Counted from the stretch's first letter, positions 1 through 9,256 are shown. The stretch is DNA of 64,000 nucleotides from an uncultured Saprospiraceae bacterium (GCA_937981555.1 CALJOK010000012.1:182105-246104); one strand, 5' to 3'. The notes: generated from the letters alone by a model not told the origin. Made by a program: numbers and translations.

Positions 1-915
1 TTGGTCGCGATGGTTCCGATTTCTACTCGAACGGAAGCAGAAAAAGACAGTACTGATAATCAAGTTTCGTCGATGCTGATTCAGATTGCAACTAACGTGG
101 AAGACCCGATTGAACGATTGGAAGCAATTCATGAAAATACCGTTCGAGGTAAGACTTATCAAAAAGCGATTGGTGCCAAAACTTTAGCGAGCATGGCGGA
201 GGCTGTTCCTTTTGGAGTAGCGAATCAGGCAGCGAGATTGTATTCTAGATTTCAAATTTCAGAGATGCACAATCCCGTTTTTAATGTGACGATTACGAAT
301 GTACCTGGTCCTCAATTTCCATTGTACTTGAATGGACATCGTATGTTGATAGTTGGTGGGATGGCTCCGATTTTGGATGGCATGGGATTGATTATTACCA
401 TCTTGAGTTATAATGGTTTTGTAACGATTAGTCCAACTTCTGATGCGAAGACGATGCCTGACATTGATTTGTTTACTCGTTATATTCGAGAGTCTGCGAA
501 TGAGTTGGAAGCGGCGATTTTGAAAAGAGGTAAAAAGAAAACGGCAGCAAAAAAGAAACCAACAAAAGCAAAATCTGATGCTTTGTTTGCCCATTTCAAA
601 AAAGAAATAAAAGCAGCAGCTAAATTTATAAAACCAAATAATGGTTTATTTCAATTTCAGGTGACGGGTGATGTGGAAACTTTTTGGCAAGTGAATTTGA
701 ATAAATCTCCAGGAACAGTTTTAAAAAGAAAAGCGAAAAATCCTGACGCAACTTTTATCATTAAGGATGAACACTTGATGAAAATCGGAATGGGAAAAAT
801 GAATTTGCAAACTGCCTTTATTCAAGGTCGATTGAAAATTGATGGCGATTCTGGAAAGGCGATGAAGTTGGGAGCGATCATTGCAAAATTACCAAAATTG
901 GAATTAAAAAAATAA
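1..915 (+). CDS. WS/DGAT acyltransferase C-terminal part fused to an SCP2 domain (5' partial)
   Basis: The reading frame is open at the left window edge, so this is the 3' part of a larger gene; the TTG at base 1 is not a credible start. Residues 1 to about 175 resemble the C-terminal (DUF1298-type) domain of wax ester synthase/diacylglycerol acyltransferases: an AMVPISTR stretch, then NVTITNVPGPQFPLYLNG, then a glycine-rich GMAPILDGMGLIITILSYNG segment. The catalytic HHxxxDG motif would lie upstream, outside the window. After a Lys/Ala-rich linker (about 176-195), residues about 196-300 look like an SCP2 sterol-carrier domain (DATFIIKDEHLMKIGMGKMN, then AFIQGRLKIDGD). The family makes neutral lipid from acyl-CoA; a lipid-carrying SCP2 tail would be consistent with handling hydrophobic substrate (inference). 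The gene ends before a palindrome at 923-952 shared with the convergent peptidase gene. Confidence 0.85.
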   Translation: MVAMVPISTRTEAEKDSTDNQVSSMLIQIATNVEDPIERLEAIHENTVRGKTYQKAIGAKTLASMAEAVPFGVANQAARLYSRFQISEMHNPVFNVTITNVPGPQFPLYLNGHRMLIVGGMAPILDGMGLIITILSYNGFVTISPTSDAKTMPDIDLFTRYIRESANELEAAILKRGKKKTAAKKKPTKAKSDALFAHFKKEIKAAAKFIKPNNGLFQFQVTGDVETFWQVNLNKSPGTVLKRKAKNPDATFIIKDEHLMKIGMGKMNLQTAFIQGRLKIDGDSGKAMKLGAIIAKLPKLELKK

Positions 916-922
916 CGACGAC

Positions 923-952
923 TGTAGAGACAAGGCAAGCCTTGTCTCTACA
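923..952. repeat. 30-bp palindrome between convergent genes, likely bidirectional terminator
   Basis: Two 14-base arms (TGTAGAGACAAGGC and its exact complement) are separated by AA. It lies between the stop of the acyltransferase gene (915) and the stop of the convergent peptidase gene (968). No T-run follows, so it looks more like an interspersed palindromic element used as a gene-end hairpin than a textbook terminator. Confidence 0.7.
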
Positions 953-967
953 AACGTTATTCAAAAT

Positions 968-3900
968 TTAATAAAGCTTAACCAACTCTCTCCCCTTTTT
1001 TTTCAGACCATTCAGATCAATCAAAAAGGAAATTTTTTTCATCAGGTTATTTCTCACCTCGTAACTAATTCCTTGCTTAACCAAGCTACTTTCATAAATC
1101 GGAACATAAATTTCCAACGCATCAGGGATCCCCACAATCGCAACTCCCAAACTATACGCAAACTTCGCACTATCAAAACCTTTATATAATACTGCATCAA
1201 TATATGTCCGAATGGGTAACGGCCCAGGTACCGTAGTACTCGCTCCTAAACTAACCATCCAATCTTGCGAAGAACCAAAATCACTTAACGTTTTTAACCC
1301 CGCATCACGATTAAAAATTTGTTGTGAAAGAATCCCATCGTCAGAACCTTCTACATTCCCTCTCCCTTCACTTCGCCCCAATAAATTTTCATCAAACATA
1401 TAATCTCGTTGTCCAAATCTACTCGTGATTCCACTAAAAGTAAAACTTGCTCGAATCGGTACATTGCTATCCAACTGTGGCAACACTCCTGCAAATGCCT
1501 TTAACGTCATTCCTTTATTCTTTTTCCCATAGGAAAAAAACTGTTTGGCGTTGGCAAAAACCCTTACAAATCCTTTTCCTTGATGAGCAGTCAAAGTTGC
1601 TTTCAGCGGTCCAGTCACATTCGTATTTTCGAAAGTATATTTAAATTCATTAACGTAGTAATTTTCTTTTTCTCTTGAATTCATTTCTCCACTCGAAACA
1701 CCTTTGTCCAAAGTAATATTCACATGTCGAAATGAAATACTATGTTGCAAACTTGAAGTCAATTTCTTTTTCCGAAAAACCAATTCTAACTTCGGAGCGA
1801 TCTTCAAATAATTATCATAAAATGCTTCGTCCCAATCATAATCGTAAGTGTATCTTTTGGAATTCAAACTTAAGGTGATGCGCTGAAATATATCTGACTC
1901 AGGAAATGCATTCCATTTTACAATTCCCTCTCCAACAATATTTCCGCTGGCAAAACCATACATTGGCGCAACAGCAAATTCAAATTTCTTTTTGGAAAAA
2001 TCATAATTATGCAATACAGCACCCAACATCGTTTTATCATAATTATTCCAACCAACTGCTGGCAACCAATATAAACTTGTGCGAGTTGGGTTTTCAAAAC
2101 CAGTCAAAAACTTCAACTTAAATGGATCTGATTTTTTAAAAACACCAGACGTGCGTATATTGTTATTTTTTCGATTTACATCTATGATTTCACGATTTTT
2201 ATCAATGATGAATTCTTTAATCACTCCACTTTCGGGTGTATCAATGTGAATCGTTTTTTTCCCTTTAAAGCCTCCTATCTTTTTTACTTCTTCTCCTTTT
2301 TCCAAAATTATAGTTAATTCAAATGACTCCGTTATCTCTCCTTTGTTTTCTATTTTCAAATCATAACCATCTGATTCTGAAAGACTTACAACTTTATAAT
2401 CTATTTTTTTAGTTGTATTCATTAAGTCATCAAAAGCTTGATCTTTTTCCAAACCAAAGTGTTGGATAAAATCTTCTGGCTGTGGATGTTTGAATTTCCA
2501 TTTCCTAAAAAAGCTTTTCATTTTCAACGGAGGAATTCTATTTCTCAAAACATCAGCCGTTCGATCATAAACACCTAATCCATAATTCATCTCTGTCATT
2601 TCTGAAACTGGGGTCGTGATAGCTTGATGCACATTTTCTCTTTGCATCGAAACCTTGACTAATTCCATGATATTTAATTGCCCTTTAGATTCTAATTTTG
2701 TCGGCAAAAATCCTTCATCCATATTTGGGTGAAAATTCTTTTTGTACAATCTTTCGTAAACTGAATTGATGCCTTCATCCATCCAAGGGAAATCTCTTTC
2801 ATTGAATCCTAAAATTCCATAGAACCAATTATGTCCTACTTCATGAGCTATCACCATTTCCAAATCTTCTGGCAAAACCATTCGATCCACCAAGGTAATC
2901 ATCGGGTATTCCATCGCACCTGACGAAGCATAAGGATTGCTCACAGCAGTCGCATGAGGGTAAGGATATGCACCTACTTTTTGAGAATAAAATTGAACAG
3001 ATTGATTCACATATTGAGTCGCATTTAACCACAAATGAAACTCTTTCAAATTAAAAAATGCCCACGTATCTATATTGTTATTTTTTCCAACTTGCACTCT
3101 ACTTTTTTGCACAAAAAATCTTTTGTCCGCAAACCAAGCGAAGTCATGAACATTCTCTGCCGTAAATTTAATCGTCTTCATTTTATCTGAAGAATTCGGA
3201 AAAGTATCTTTCTCAAAAATCGGCAAAGTTCGATCTGCACCTTTAGGATAAAATTTTGCAATAGCTTTATTGGTCTCCCGAACTCGCTTTTCTAAAAATA
3301 CTTTTTCTGCTTCCGTTTCTAGTTGACCGGTAGAGGCAACGACATAATTTTTAGGCAGAGTGATTTTTACTTCAAATTTTCCAAACTCAGAATAGAATTC
3401 TCCCATGTCCAAATATGGCATCGGATGCCAACCTACTCGATCATAAACTGCTGGTTTTGGATACCATTGTGAAATGTAATAAGCTTGTTTTTCATGTCCC
3501 AAACGAGAAAAGTATTTTGGGATTTTTATTTTAAAAGGAACTCGAATTTCGATACGTCCTCCCGAGGAAAGTTTTTCATTTAATTGAAGCAAAGCAATAT
3601 CTGGATTTGCCTCATCGTACGACCAATTTACTTTTTCCTCATTCACTAAAAAGTCTACTTCTTGGTAACCTCCTAGCTCTTTTTTCTTTGCAAAAAAGAA
3701 AGCAGTATTTCCATTTTGGATTTGTTGCTTGGCAAATGCAGTTTGTTGACTTTGGTAAGCATTGGCCCACAAATGAAAATATATTTCATTCAATTCACTA
3801 GGTGAATTATTGATGTATTCAATTTTTACAACTCCTGAAAGTAGGTGATCTTCATCATCCAGAGTCACTTCAATATCATAATTAACTTCTTGTTGAAAAT

Positions 3901-3982
3901 AGGGTTGCTCGTTTTTTTGAGAAAAAACTAGCGTGGTCAAAATCGTGAAGAGGAAAATTAAAAATGGTTTTATAATCTGCAT
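968..3982 (-). CDS. M1-family zinc metallopeptidase, exported
   Basis: An M1 (gluzincin) aminopeptidase-like protein of about 1004 residues. The zinc motif HEVGH sits near residue 380, and the third ligand Glu comes 18 residues after its last His, in WMDEG. A GAMEY variant of the exopeptidase GAMEN motif lies about 25 residues upstream. An N-terminal signal peptide (LIFLFTILTTLVFS, ending at Q) predicts export to the periplasm or outer surface. The last roughly 350 residues are beta-rich and unlike the catalytic core. I start it at the ATG at 3982 because it begins the signal peptide directly; a TTG two codons upstream is the alternative. The substrate is unknown. Single gene between two hairpins. 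Confidence 0.93.
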   Translation of the reverse strand: MQIIKPFLIFLFTILTTLVFSQKNEQPYFQQEVNYDIEVTLDDEDHLLSGVVKIEYINNSPSELNEIYFHLWANAYQSQQTAFAKQQIQNGNTAFFFAKKKELGGYQEVDFLVNEEKVNWSYDEANPDIALLQLNEKLSSGGRIEIRVPFKIKIPKYFSRLGHEKQAYYISQWYPKPAVYDRVGWHPMPYLDMGEFYSEFGKFEVKITLPKNYVVASTGQLETEAEKVFLEKRVRETNKAIAKFYPKGADRTLPIFEKDTFPNSSDKMKTIKFTAENVHDFAWFADKRFFVQKSRVQVGKNNNIDTWAFFNLKEFHLWLNATQYVNQSVQFYSQKVGAYPYPHATAVSNPYASSGAMEYPMITLVDRMVLPEDLEMVIAHEVGHNWFYGILGFNERDFPWMDEGINSVYERLYKKNFHPNMDEGFLPTKLESKGQLNIMELVKVSMQRENVHQAITTPVSEMTEMNYGLGVYDRTADVLRNRIPPLKMKSFFRKWKFKHPQPEDFIQHFGLEKDQAFDDLMNTTKKIDYKVVSLSESDGYDLKIENKGEITESFELTIILEKGEEVKKIGGFKGKKTIHIDTPESGVIKEFIIDKNREIIDVNRKNNNIRTSGVFKKSDPFKLKFLTGFENPTRTSLYWLPAVGWNNYDKTMLGAVLHNYDFSKKKFEFAVAPMYGFASGNIVGEGIVKWNAFPESDIFQRITLSLNSKRYTYDYDWDEAFYDNYLKIAPKLELVFRKKKLTSSLQHSISFRHVNITLDKGVSSGEMNSREKENYYVNEFKYTFENTNVTGPLKATLTAHQGKGFVRVFANAKQFFSYGKKNKGMTLKAFAGVLPQLDSNVPIRASFTFSGITSRFGQRDYMFDENLLGRSEGRGNVEGSDDGILSQQIFNRDAGLKTLSDFGSSQDWMVSLGASTTVPGPLPIRTYIDAVLYKGFDSAKFAYSLGVAIVGIPDALEIYVPIYESSLVKQGISYEVRNNLMKKISFLIDLNGLKKKGRELVKLY

Positions 3983-4096
3983 ATTCAATTAGTTAGAATT
4001 CTTATTAAAACTTAAAACACTCACATACAATCTAATTATTATACGAAAATATCATTTCAAGTTGATTTTTTTTGCCTTTATTTTAAAAATCAAAAA

Positions 4097-4128
4097 AGCT
4101 CTGTTAACCCGTACAGGCTAACAGAGCT
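4097..4128 (-). terminator. Rho-independent terminator of galE
   Basis: A perfect 10-base stem (AGCTCTGTTA / TAACAGAGCT) with a 12-base loop. On the minus strand it is followed by TTTTTT (4096-4091), just downstream of the galE stop. Confidence 0.8.
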
Positions 4129-4153
4129 AATCTTAAATATATATTTTCAAAAA

Positions 4154-5176
4154 TTACTTCTTCTTCGATCTCACTTTTTCCCACTCCCAAGCCGACAGCA
4201 TGATGTCTTCGATATTTCTTTTCGGCTTCCACTTCAATTGTTTTTTCGCTTTTTTATAATTTGAATAAATCGCAACCACATCTCCTTCTCGTCTTGGTCC
4301 GATTTTATAATTCAACTTTTTGCCTGAAACTTTTTCGAAAGCTTTAATCACTTCCAACACCGTCGCTCCTTCTCCTATCCCTAAATTGTAAGCTTCACAA
4401 TTAGTTTTATTCTTTTTCTTTACCAAATTTTGTATCGCTTTAGTATGTGCATTTGCAAGATCCATCACATGAATATAATCACGCACACAACTTCCATCTC
4501 GAGTATCATAATCATCTCCAAAAACCATAATTGATTTTCTTTTCCCAATCGCTTGCTCTGTAATTACGGGAACTAAATTCAAGGCAACATTTGGTGCTTC
4601 GCCCATCAACTTACTATCATGTGCTCCTCCTGGATTAAAGTATCGTAACAAAATCGAGTTATGTTTAGGATTAGCTTTCGCAAAAGACTCGATGATTTCC
4701 TCTCCCATTTGCTTAGTCAAACCATATGGACTTTCTGCTTTCAACCAAGGAGTTTCCTCCGTCACCGGCAACTTTTCCGCATTTCCATAAACGGTACAAG
4801 AGGAGGAAAAAATAAAGTTTCTCACTTTATGAGTCTTCGCTGCTTGCAACAAATTAAGTGTACTGTTCAAGTTATTTTTAAAATACCAAAGTGGTTTTTC
4901 CACAGATTCACCAACACTTTTAAGTGCAGCAAAGTGAATGATTCCAACGATGTCTTTATTTTCCAAAAACACCTTCTGCAATTTTTTTTCATTGCAAAGA
5001 TCAATCTTATAATTTTTTACTTTCTTCCCAGTTATTTTTTCAATTCGCTTGAGTACCTTTGAATTGGAATTGATATGATTATCTACCGATACTACCTTAA
5101 ATCCGTTATTAATTAGATCAACAATCGTGTGGCTTCCAATGTATCCACAACCACCTGAAACGAGAACTTTTTTCAT
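4154..5176 (-). CDS. galE: UDP-glucose 4-epimerase
   Basis: Interconverts UDP-glucose and UDP-galactose with bound NAD, feeding exopolysaccharide and LPS sugar synthesis in the cytoplasm. The 340-residue length is normal for GalE. An extended short-chain dehydrogenase fold is evident: the N-terminal NAD-binding GGCGYIGSHT motif at residues 8-17, SSSCTVYG containing the catalytic Ser/Thr, and YGLTK giving the Tyr-x-x-x-Lys pair. RYFNPGGAH and RDGSCVRDYIHVMDLA are typical GalE segments. It begins at ATG and ends at a strong terminator. It is divergently arranged with cysQ across a 74-bp gap that must hold both promoters. Confidence 0.96.
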   Translation of the reverse strand: MKKVLVSGGCGYIGSHTIVDLINNGFKVVSVDNHINSNSKVLKRIEKITGKKVKNYKIDLCNEKKLQKVFLENKDIVGIIHFAALKSVGESVEKPLWYFKNNLNSTLNLLQAAKTHKVRNFIFSSSCTVYGNAEKLPVTEETPWLKAESPYGLTKQMGEEIIESFAKANPKHNSILLRYFNPGGAHDSKLMGEAPNVALNLVPVITEQAIGKRKSIMVFGDDYDTRDGSCVRDYIHVMDLANAHTKAIQNLVKKKNKTNCEAYNLGIGEGATVLEVIKAFEKVSGKKLNYKIGPRREGDVVAIYSNYKKAKKQLKWKPKRNIEDIMLSAWEWEKVRSKKK

Positions 5177-5250
5177 TTTAATTTTTTTTTGTTAGTTTTT
5201 TGGAGTAATAAAAAAATCACATTAAATAAATTCATCAGCTAATGTATAAC

Positions 5251-6024
5251 ATGAACCTAGCCAAAGAAGTCGCAAAAATAGCTAAAAAAGCTGGAGATGC
5301 GATAATGAAGATTTATGATAATTCAGATAATTTTCAAGTACAACATAAGGCTGACGAATCTCCCCTCACTATTGCGGATCAAGCAGCGAATGAAATCATT
5401 TGTCACCACTTAGAAAATTTAGACGTAAAATATCCAATTATTTCTGAAGAAAATAAATCTATTAATTTTGAAGAAAGAAAAAAATATACTCATTATTGGT
5501 TAGTTGATCCGTTAGATGGAACTAAGGAATTTATCAAACGAAATGGAGAGTTCACAGTCAATATTGCATTGATTGAAAATCAGCGTCCGGTGCTTGGTGT
5601 CGTTTATGCACCTGTTTTAGAGGAGATGTATTTTGCCGTAAAAGAGAAAGGTGCCTTTTTGGAAAAAGAAAATATAACAATACAATTGCATGCTTCTATT
5701 TTTTCTAAAAAGGATAAAAACTTAGGCGTCGTTTGTTCTCGTTCTCATCTAAATGAAGCGACTCAAAATTTTGTTGATGAATTAGACGAGCCTCAATTAG
5801 TTGCACAAGGTAGTTCCCTGAAATTTTTAATCTTGGCCAAGGGTGAAGCACATCTTTATCCTCGACTAGCTCCAACGATGGAATGGGACACGGGTGCTGC
5901 GCAGATTGTTTTGGAAGAAGCTGGTGGAAAAGTTTTACATGCTGAAACGAAGGAACCACTTTTATATAACAAGGAAAATTTATTAAATCCATATTTTATC
6001 GCTTCTGGAAATTTAATCCCGTAG
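5251..6024 (+). CDS. cysQ: 3'(2'),5'-bisphosphate nucleotidase CysQ
   Basis: Inositol monophosphatase-like, Mg-dependent phosphatase that removes the 3'-phosphate from PAP, a by-product of sulfate activation. Metal-binding motifs in order: EEN near residue 70, DPLDGTKEF near residue 90, and WDTGAAQIVLEEAGG near residue 213. The length (about 257 residues) is typical. I choose the ATG at 5251 because MNLAKEV aligns with the normal family N-terminus; an in-frame ATG at 5242 would add three residues. The TAG stop (6022-6024) lies inside the left arm of an inverted repeat, so the repeat supplies the end of the gene. Confidence 0.94.
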   Translation: MNLAKEVAKIAKKAGDAIMKIYDNSDNFQVQHKADESPLTIADQAANEIICHHLENLDVKYPIISEENKSINFEERKKYTHYWLVDPLDGTKEFIKRNGEFTVNIALIENQRPVLGVVYAPVLEEMYFAVKEKGAFLEKENITIQLHASIFSKKDKNLGVVCSRSHLNEATQNFVDELDEPQLVAQGSSLKFLILAKGEAHLYPRLAPTMEWDTGAAQIVLEEAGGKVLHAETKEPLLYNKENLLNPYFIASGNLIP

Positions 6025-6186
6025 GGGCAATCCCTTGTGGTTGCCCAACACATTGGTCAAAATTGTGGTTACTTTATTTATGGTTTCCTAACATTTTGAA
6101 ACTTCCAGTATTTGAAAATATATTTAAAAAAAATACCCACGGGGTTGTAACCACAATGCTGGGCAACCACAAGGGATTACCCCTAC
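6021..6186. repeat. Inverted-repeat element filling the cysQ/glycosyltransferase gap
   Basis: The outer arms of 27 bases (6021-6047 and 6160-6186) are complementary with one mismatch; the left arm begins GTAGGGGCAATCCCTTGTGG. A second, inner pair of 11 bases (6062-6072, ATTGTGGTTAC, and 6147-6157) is perfect. The element spans exactly from the cysQ stop codon to one base before the next ATG at 6188. There is no ORF inside. It resembles short non-autonomous (MITE-like) or palindromic elements; mobility is inference. Confidence 0.75.
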
Positions 6187-6187
6187 T

Positions 6188-6934
6188 ATGCAAAAAGTCT
6201 CCGTCATCATCACTACTTTCAACGAGTCAGAACACATCCAAGGTGTTTTGGAATCTGTGCAATGGGCAGATGAAGTGATTGTGGTAGATTCGTTTTCTAC
6301 GGATGAGACAGTTGAGTTAGCTAAGAAATTTCCCGTCAAAATTTTACAAAGAAAATATGTAAGTCCTGCTGATCAAAAAAACTGGGCCATTCCTCAAGCG
6401 ACTCATGATTGGATTTTAATTCTCGATGCAGACGAACGAGTAACTCCTGAATTGAAAAAAGAAATTATTGCTCTCCTCCAAAAAACAATGCAGAAAGATG
6501 CTTATTGGATTCCACGGCAGAGTTTTTTTATGGGAAAAAAGGTTCGGTATAGCGGTTGGCAAGGCGATGCGGTGATTCGACTTATCCATCAAAAATGTCG
6601 ATACGACAATGTCCAAGTTCATGAAGAGATAATGACACACGGTATCAATGTCGGACGATTAAAAAATAAATTAGAACATTATACTTACAAGGATCTCGAT
6701 CATTTTTTAGCAAAAATGCAACGGTATAGTGATTGGTCTGCACAAGATCATTTTGAAAAAACGCCAAGAGTCACTTTCTTTCATTTGTACTTCAAACCCT
6801 TTTTTAGATTCATCAAACATTATTTTATCCAACTCGGTTTTTTAGATGGAAAAGTTGGTTTTATCATAAGCGCCATCATGGCATGGGGCGTTTTTCTGAG
6901 ATATGTAAAAATTCAAGAAATGCGTAGTAAGTAG
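6188..6934 (+). CDS. Family 2 glycosyltransferase (WaaE/KdtX-like)
   Basis: GT-A glycosyltransferase of 248 residues. The N-terminus VSVIITTFNESEHIQGVLESVQWADEVIVVDS is the classic GT2 nucleotide-sugar site. ILILDADERV holds the DxD metal motif, and a Q-KNWAI segment lies between them, as in LPS core glucosyltransferases of the WaaE/KdtX type. A hydrophobic C-terminal segment (FFRFIKHYFIQLGFLDGKVGFIISAIMAWGVFLRY) suggests membrane association. The likely role is transfer of a hexose onto LPS core or a related glycan; the exact acceptor is unknown. The ATG is one base after the inverted repeat, so its translation start region is provided by the repeat. Confidence 0.9.
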   Translation: MQKVSVIITTFNESEHIQGVLESVQWADEVIVVDSFSTDETVELAKKFPVKILQRKYVSPADQKNWAIPQATHDWILILDADERVTPELKKEIIALLQKTMQKDAYWIPRQSFFMGKKVRYSGWQGDAVIRLIHQKCRYDNVQVHEEIMTHGINVGRLKNKLEHYTYKDLDHFLAKMQRYSDWSAQDHFEKTPRVTFFHLYFKPFFRFIKHYFIQLGFLDGKVGFIISAIMAWGVFLRYVKIQEMRSK

Positions 6935-7040
6935 TGCCGAACTAAGAACGATTAAAAATGAGTACTCCCAAAACTCATCAGGCAAAAACAACTTTTCCAT
7001 TCCAACTTTCGTTAAAATTAAAATTTTAAATCACTTGAAT

Positions 7041-7502
7041 ATGAAACAATTAATTATCGTCCTTCTTCTTTTAAGTCCTTTTTTATTTACCCAATGTGGT
7101 GGTTCAAAAAAAGCGACAGCTTCGTCTTCTAAATCAAGACAAGGAGTGAAATTTGTAAAATCCAAAACGCTTTCAGATGTTCTCGCCATTGCTGAACAAG
7201 AAGGTAAATTAGTCTTCATTGATTTTTATGCCACTTGGTGCGCGCCTTGCAAAATGATGGATAAAGATGTTTTTCCAGATAAAAATATTGCTAAGTTTTT
7301 TAATAAAAACTTTATCAGCTATAAAGTGGATGGAGAAAAAGGTAATGGCCAAAACCTCGCCGCACTATATGATGTAAAAGCTTATCCGACACTTGTTTGG
7401 GTCGATAAAAAAGGGCGAGTGATGGCTCGAACAGAAGGTGGAACTTATCACACCGAGTTGATGGAATTAGCGGAAAGCGCATTGGCAAATGCAGGAATGT
7501 AA
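7041..7502 (+). CDS. Thioredoxin-fold lipoprotein
   Basis: A 153-residue thioredoxin-like protein. A signal peptide ends at Cys19 (FTQC followed by GGSKK), a plausible lipoprotein site, which would anchor it in the envelope. The fold is marked by VFIDFYATWCAPC (active-site Cys67 and Cys70), DVFPDKNIAKFFNKNF, the Gly/Asp region and the cis-proline segment AYPTLVWVD. This resembles periplasmic thioredoxin-7-like reductases that act on envelope disulfides. The start is the ATG at 7041; a TTG two codons earlier is less likely. It is followed by a strong terminator and appears monocistronic. Confidence 0.9.
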   Translation: MKQLIIVLLLLSPFLFTQCGGSKKATASSSKSRQGVKFVKSKTLSDVLAIAEQEGKLVFIDFYATWCAPCKMMDKDVFPDKNIAKFFNKNFISYKVDGEKGNGQNLAALYDVKAYPTLVWVDKKGRVMARTEGGTYHTELMELAESALANAGM

Positions 7503-7526
7503 TTCTCAATTATTTAAATAAAATAT

Positions 7527-7568
7527 AAACCTCATGTTTTGGCGAAGACGAAACATGAGGTTTTTGTT
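7527..7568 (+). terminator. Rho-independent terminator of the thioredoxin gene
   Basis: A 13-base stem (AAACCTCATGTTT with AAACATGAGGTTT) is followed by TTTTTG and further T-rich sequence. Confidence 0.85.
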
Positions 7569-7660
7569 TTTTCATATCAACATCTTCTAACATTTTACGT
7601 TAAATACAAATTGAAATCATATTGATAATAAGTTCATGAACTTACTGATGAAATAAAAAC

Positions 7661-9145
7661 ATGAAAAAAATTTATTCCCTTTTTATCCTTTTCTTTTTGA
7701 CTTCTTTCTTTGTAGATGCGAAGCATTTTGAATTTACTCCTTTAGCAACAGAGGCTTATCAAAAAGCCATGAGTCTTCGATTTGAGGAAGCAAAAAAAGA
7801 TATTGAAAAAATCAAAAGGGAAGATCCTGAAAATCAAATCGTGTATTTTATCGAAAACTACATTGATTTTTTCACCGTCTTTATTAATGAAAACAAATCT
7901 GAATTTAAGCGACTTGAAAAAAATAAATATCCTCGCCTCAAACAAATTCGAAAAGGAGATTCCGATTCACCGTACTATTTATATTGTCAAGCAGAAATAA
8001 AATTGCAATGGGCTTTGGCTCGATTAAAATTTGAGCAATATTTTAATGCTTTTAACGAAGTAAGTGATGCTTATCATTTATTGAAAAAGAACGAAAAGAA
8101 ATTTCCAGATTTTGTCGCCAATAAAAAAAGTTTGGGTATGCTTCATGCCATCGTCGGAACCATTCCCGACAAATATAAATGGGGCGTAAAATTACTTTCA
8201 GGGATGACTGGAAATATCAAGCAGGGCAAAAAGGAAATGGAAGAAATTTTAATCTATGCTCAGTCGCATCCATTTATGTTTGAGGAAGAAACTTTAGTCA
8301 TGTATGCCTTCTTGGTTTTGCACCTCAAGGATGATATGGATTCTGCTTGGAATATTATTCAAAATAAAAAACTAGATCCAACCACCAATCCTTTAGTTTG
8401 TTTTGCTTTGGGAAATATCGCTATTCACACCGGCCGAAATGATCAGGCAATTGAGATTTTAGAGAACCGTCCAAAGGGAAGTCAATATGCTGAATTTCAT
8501 TTTTTAGAGTACATGCTAGGTCTCTCGAAATTATATCGATTAGATAAAGATGCCAATCTTCATTTGAAAAAATATGTAGAAGATTTTCATGGACAAAATT
8601 ATATCAAAGAAGCTTATCAAAAATTAGCTTGGTATGAATTGGTGCGAGGGAATGAAATTAACTACGTTCATTATATTAAATTCTGCAAAACCGAAGGAGC
8701 TAAAATTATCGGTGGAGACAAAAATGCTGAGAAAGAAGCAAAGGCCAAAGAAATTCCAAATATGATTTTGCTCAAAGCTCGATTACTTTTTGATGGAGGA
8801 TATTATGAGCGGGCATTTAAGTTATTAAAAAAACGCACTATAGCTGATTTTAAAACTCAAAAAGATCAACTAGAATATGCTTACCGCTTAGCTCGCCTCA
8901 CTCATAATACTGGAAAACATGATGAAGCAATTATGTATTACCAAACCACAATTGATCAAGGGAAAGATGCGAGTTATTATTTTGCTTGTAATGCTGCGCT
9001 TCAAATTGGGCGAATTTATGAATACAAAAATGACCTAAATAAAGCTAAAGAATTTTTCAATCTATGCCTTTCTATCAAACCTGATGAATATCGAAATAGT
9101 CTACATCAAAAAGCAAAAGCTGGATTAAATAGAATAAATAATTAA
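7661..9145 (+). CDS. Exported TPR-repeat protein
   Basis: A 494-residue protein with a signal peptide (residues 1-20, ending DAK). Its body is almost entirely helical, with tetratricopeptide-like repeats. Clear ones are near the C-terminus: EYAYRLARLTHNTGKHDEAIMYYQ, then AALQIGRIYEYKNDLNKAKEFF. An additional N-terminal pair surrounds AYQKAMSLRFEEAKKDIEKI. No catalytic motif is visible. Proteins of this architecture are common in Bacteroidota and probably serve as envelope scaffolds; the specific partner is unknown. It stands alone between a terminator and a 317-bp intergenic region. Confidence 0.85.
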   Translation: MKKIYSLFILFFLTSFFVDAKHFEFTPLATEAYQKAMSLRFEEAKKDIEKIKREDPENQIVYFIENYIDFFTVFINENKSEFKRLEKNKYPRLKQIRKGDSDSPYYLYCQAEIKLQWALARLKFEQYFNAFNEVSDAYHLLKKNEKKFPDFVANKKSLGMLHAIVGTIPDKYKWGVKLLSGMTGNIKQGKKEMEEILIYAQSHPFMFEEETLVMYAFLVLHLKDDMDSAWNIIQNKKLDPTTNPLVCFALGNIAIHTGRNDQAIEILENRPKGSQYAEFHFLEYMLGLSKLYRLDKDANLHLKKYVEDFHGQNYIKEAYQKLAWYELVRGNEINYVHYIKFCKTEGAKIIGGDKNAEKEAKAKEIPNMILLKARLLFDGGYYERAFKLLKKRTIADFKTQKDQLEYAYRLARLTHNTGKHDEAIMYYQTTIDQGKDASYYFACNAALQIGRIYEYKNDLNKAKEFFNLCLSIKPDEYRNSLHQKAKAGLNRINN

Positions 9146-9225
9146 TTCTAAACTGACCTTTTTCTCAAAAAAACGTACCACTCACAAAAAATACTAACTA
9201 CATATTAAATATCGGCAATTTATAA

Positions 9226-9256
9226 TTGCATTGTATATCAATGTGTTGTATATTTG
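9226..9256 (+). promoter_or_regulatory. Candidate Bacteroidota promoter for the 115-residue gene
   Basis: TTG (9226-9228) and TATATTTG (9249-9256) are separated by 20 bases, matching the Bacteroidota -33/-7 pattern (TTTG or TTG, then TAnnTTTG). The predicted transcript would start near 9263, giving an unusually long leader of about 200 nt before the ATG at 9463. Nothing else is evident in the 9146-9462 gap. Confidence 0.5.

Noticed and set aside
4661..5062. Plus-strand 133-codon ORF opposite galE
   Set aside because: It lies entirely within galE, a clear protein family on the other strand, and has no recognisable motif.
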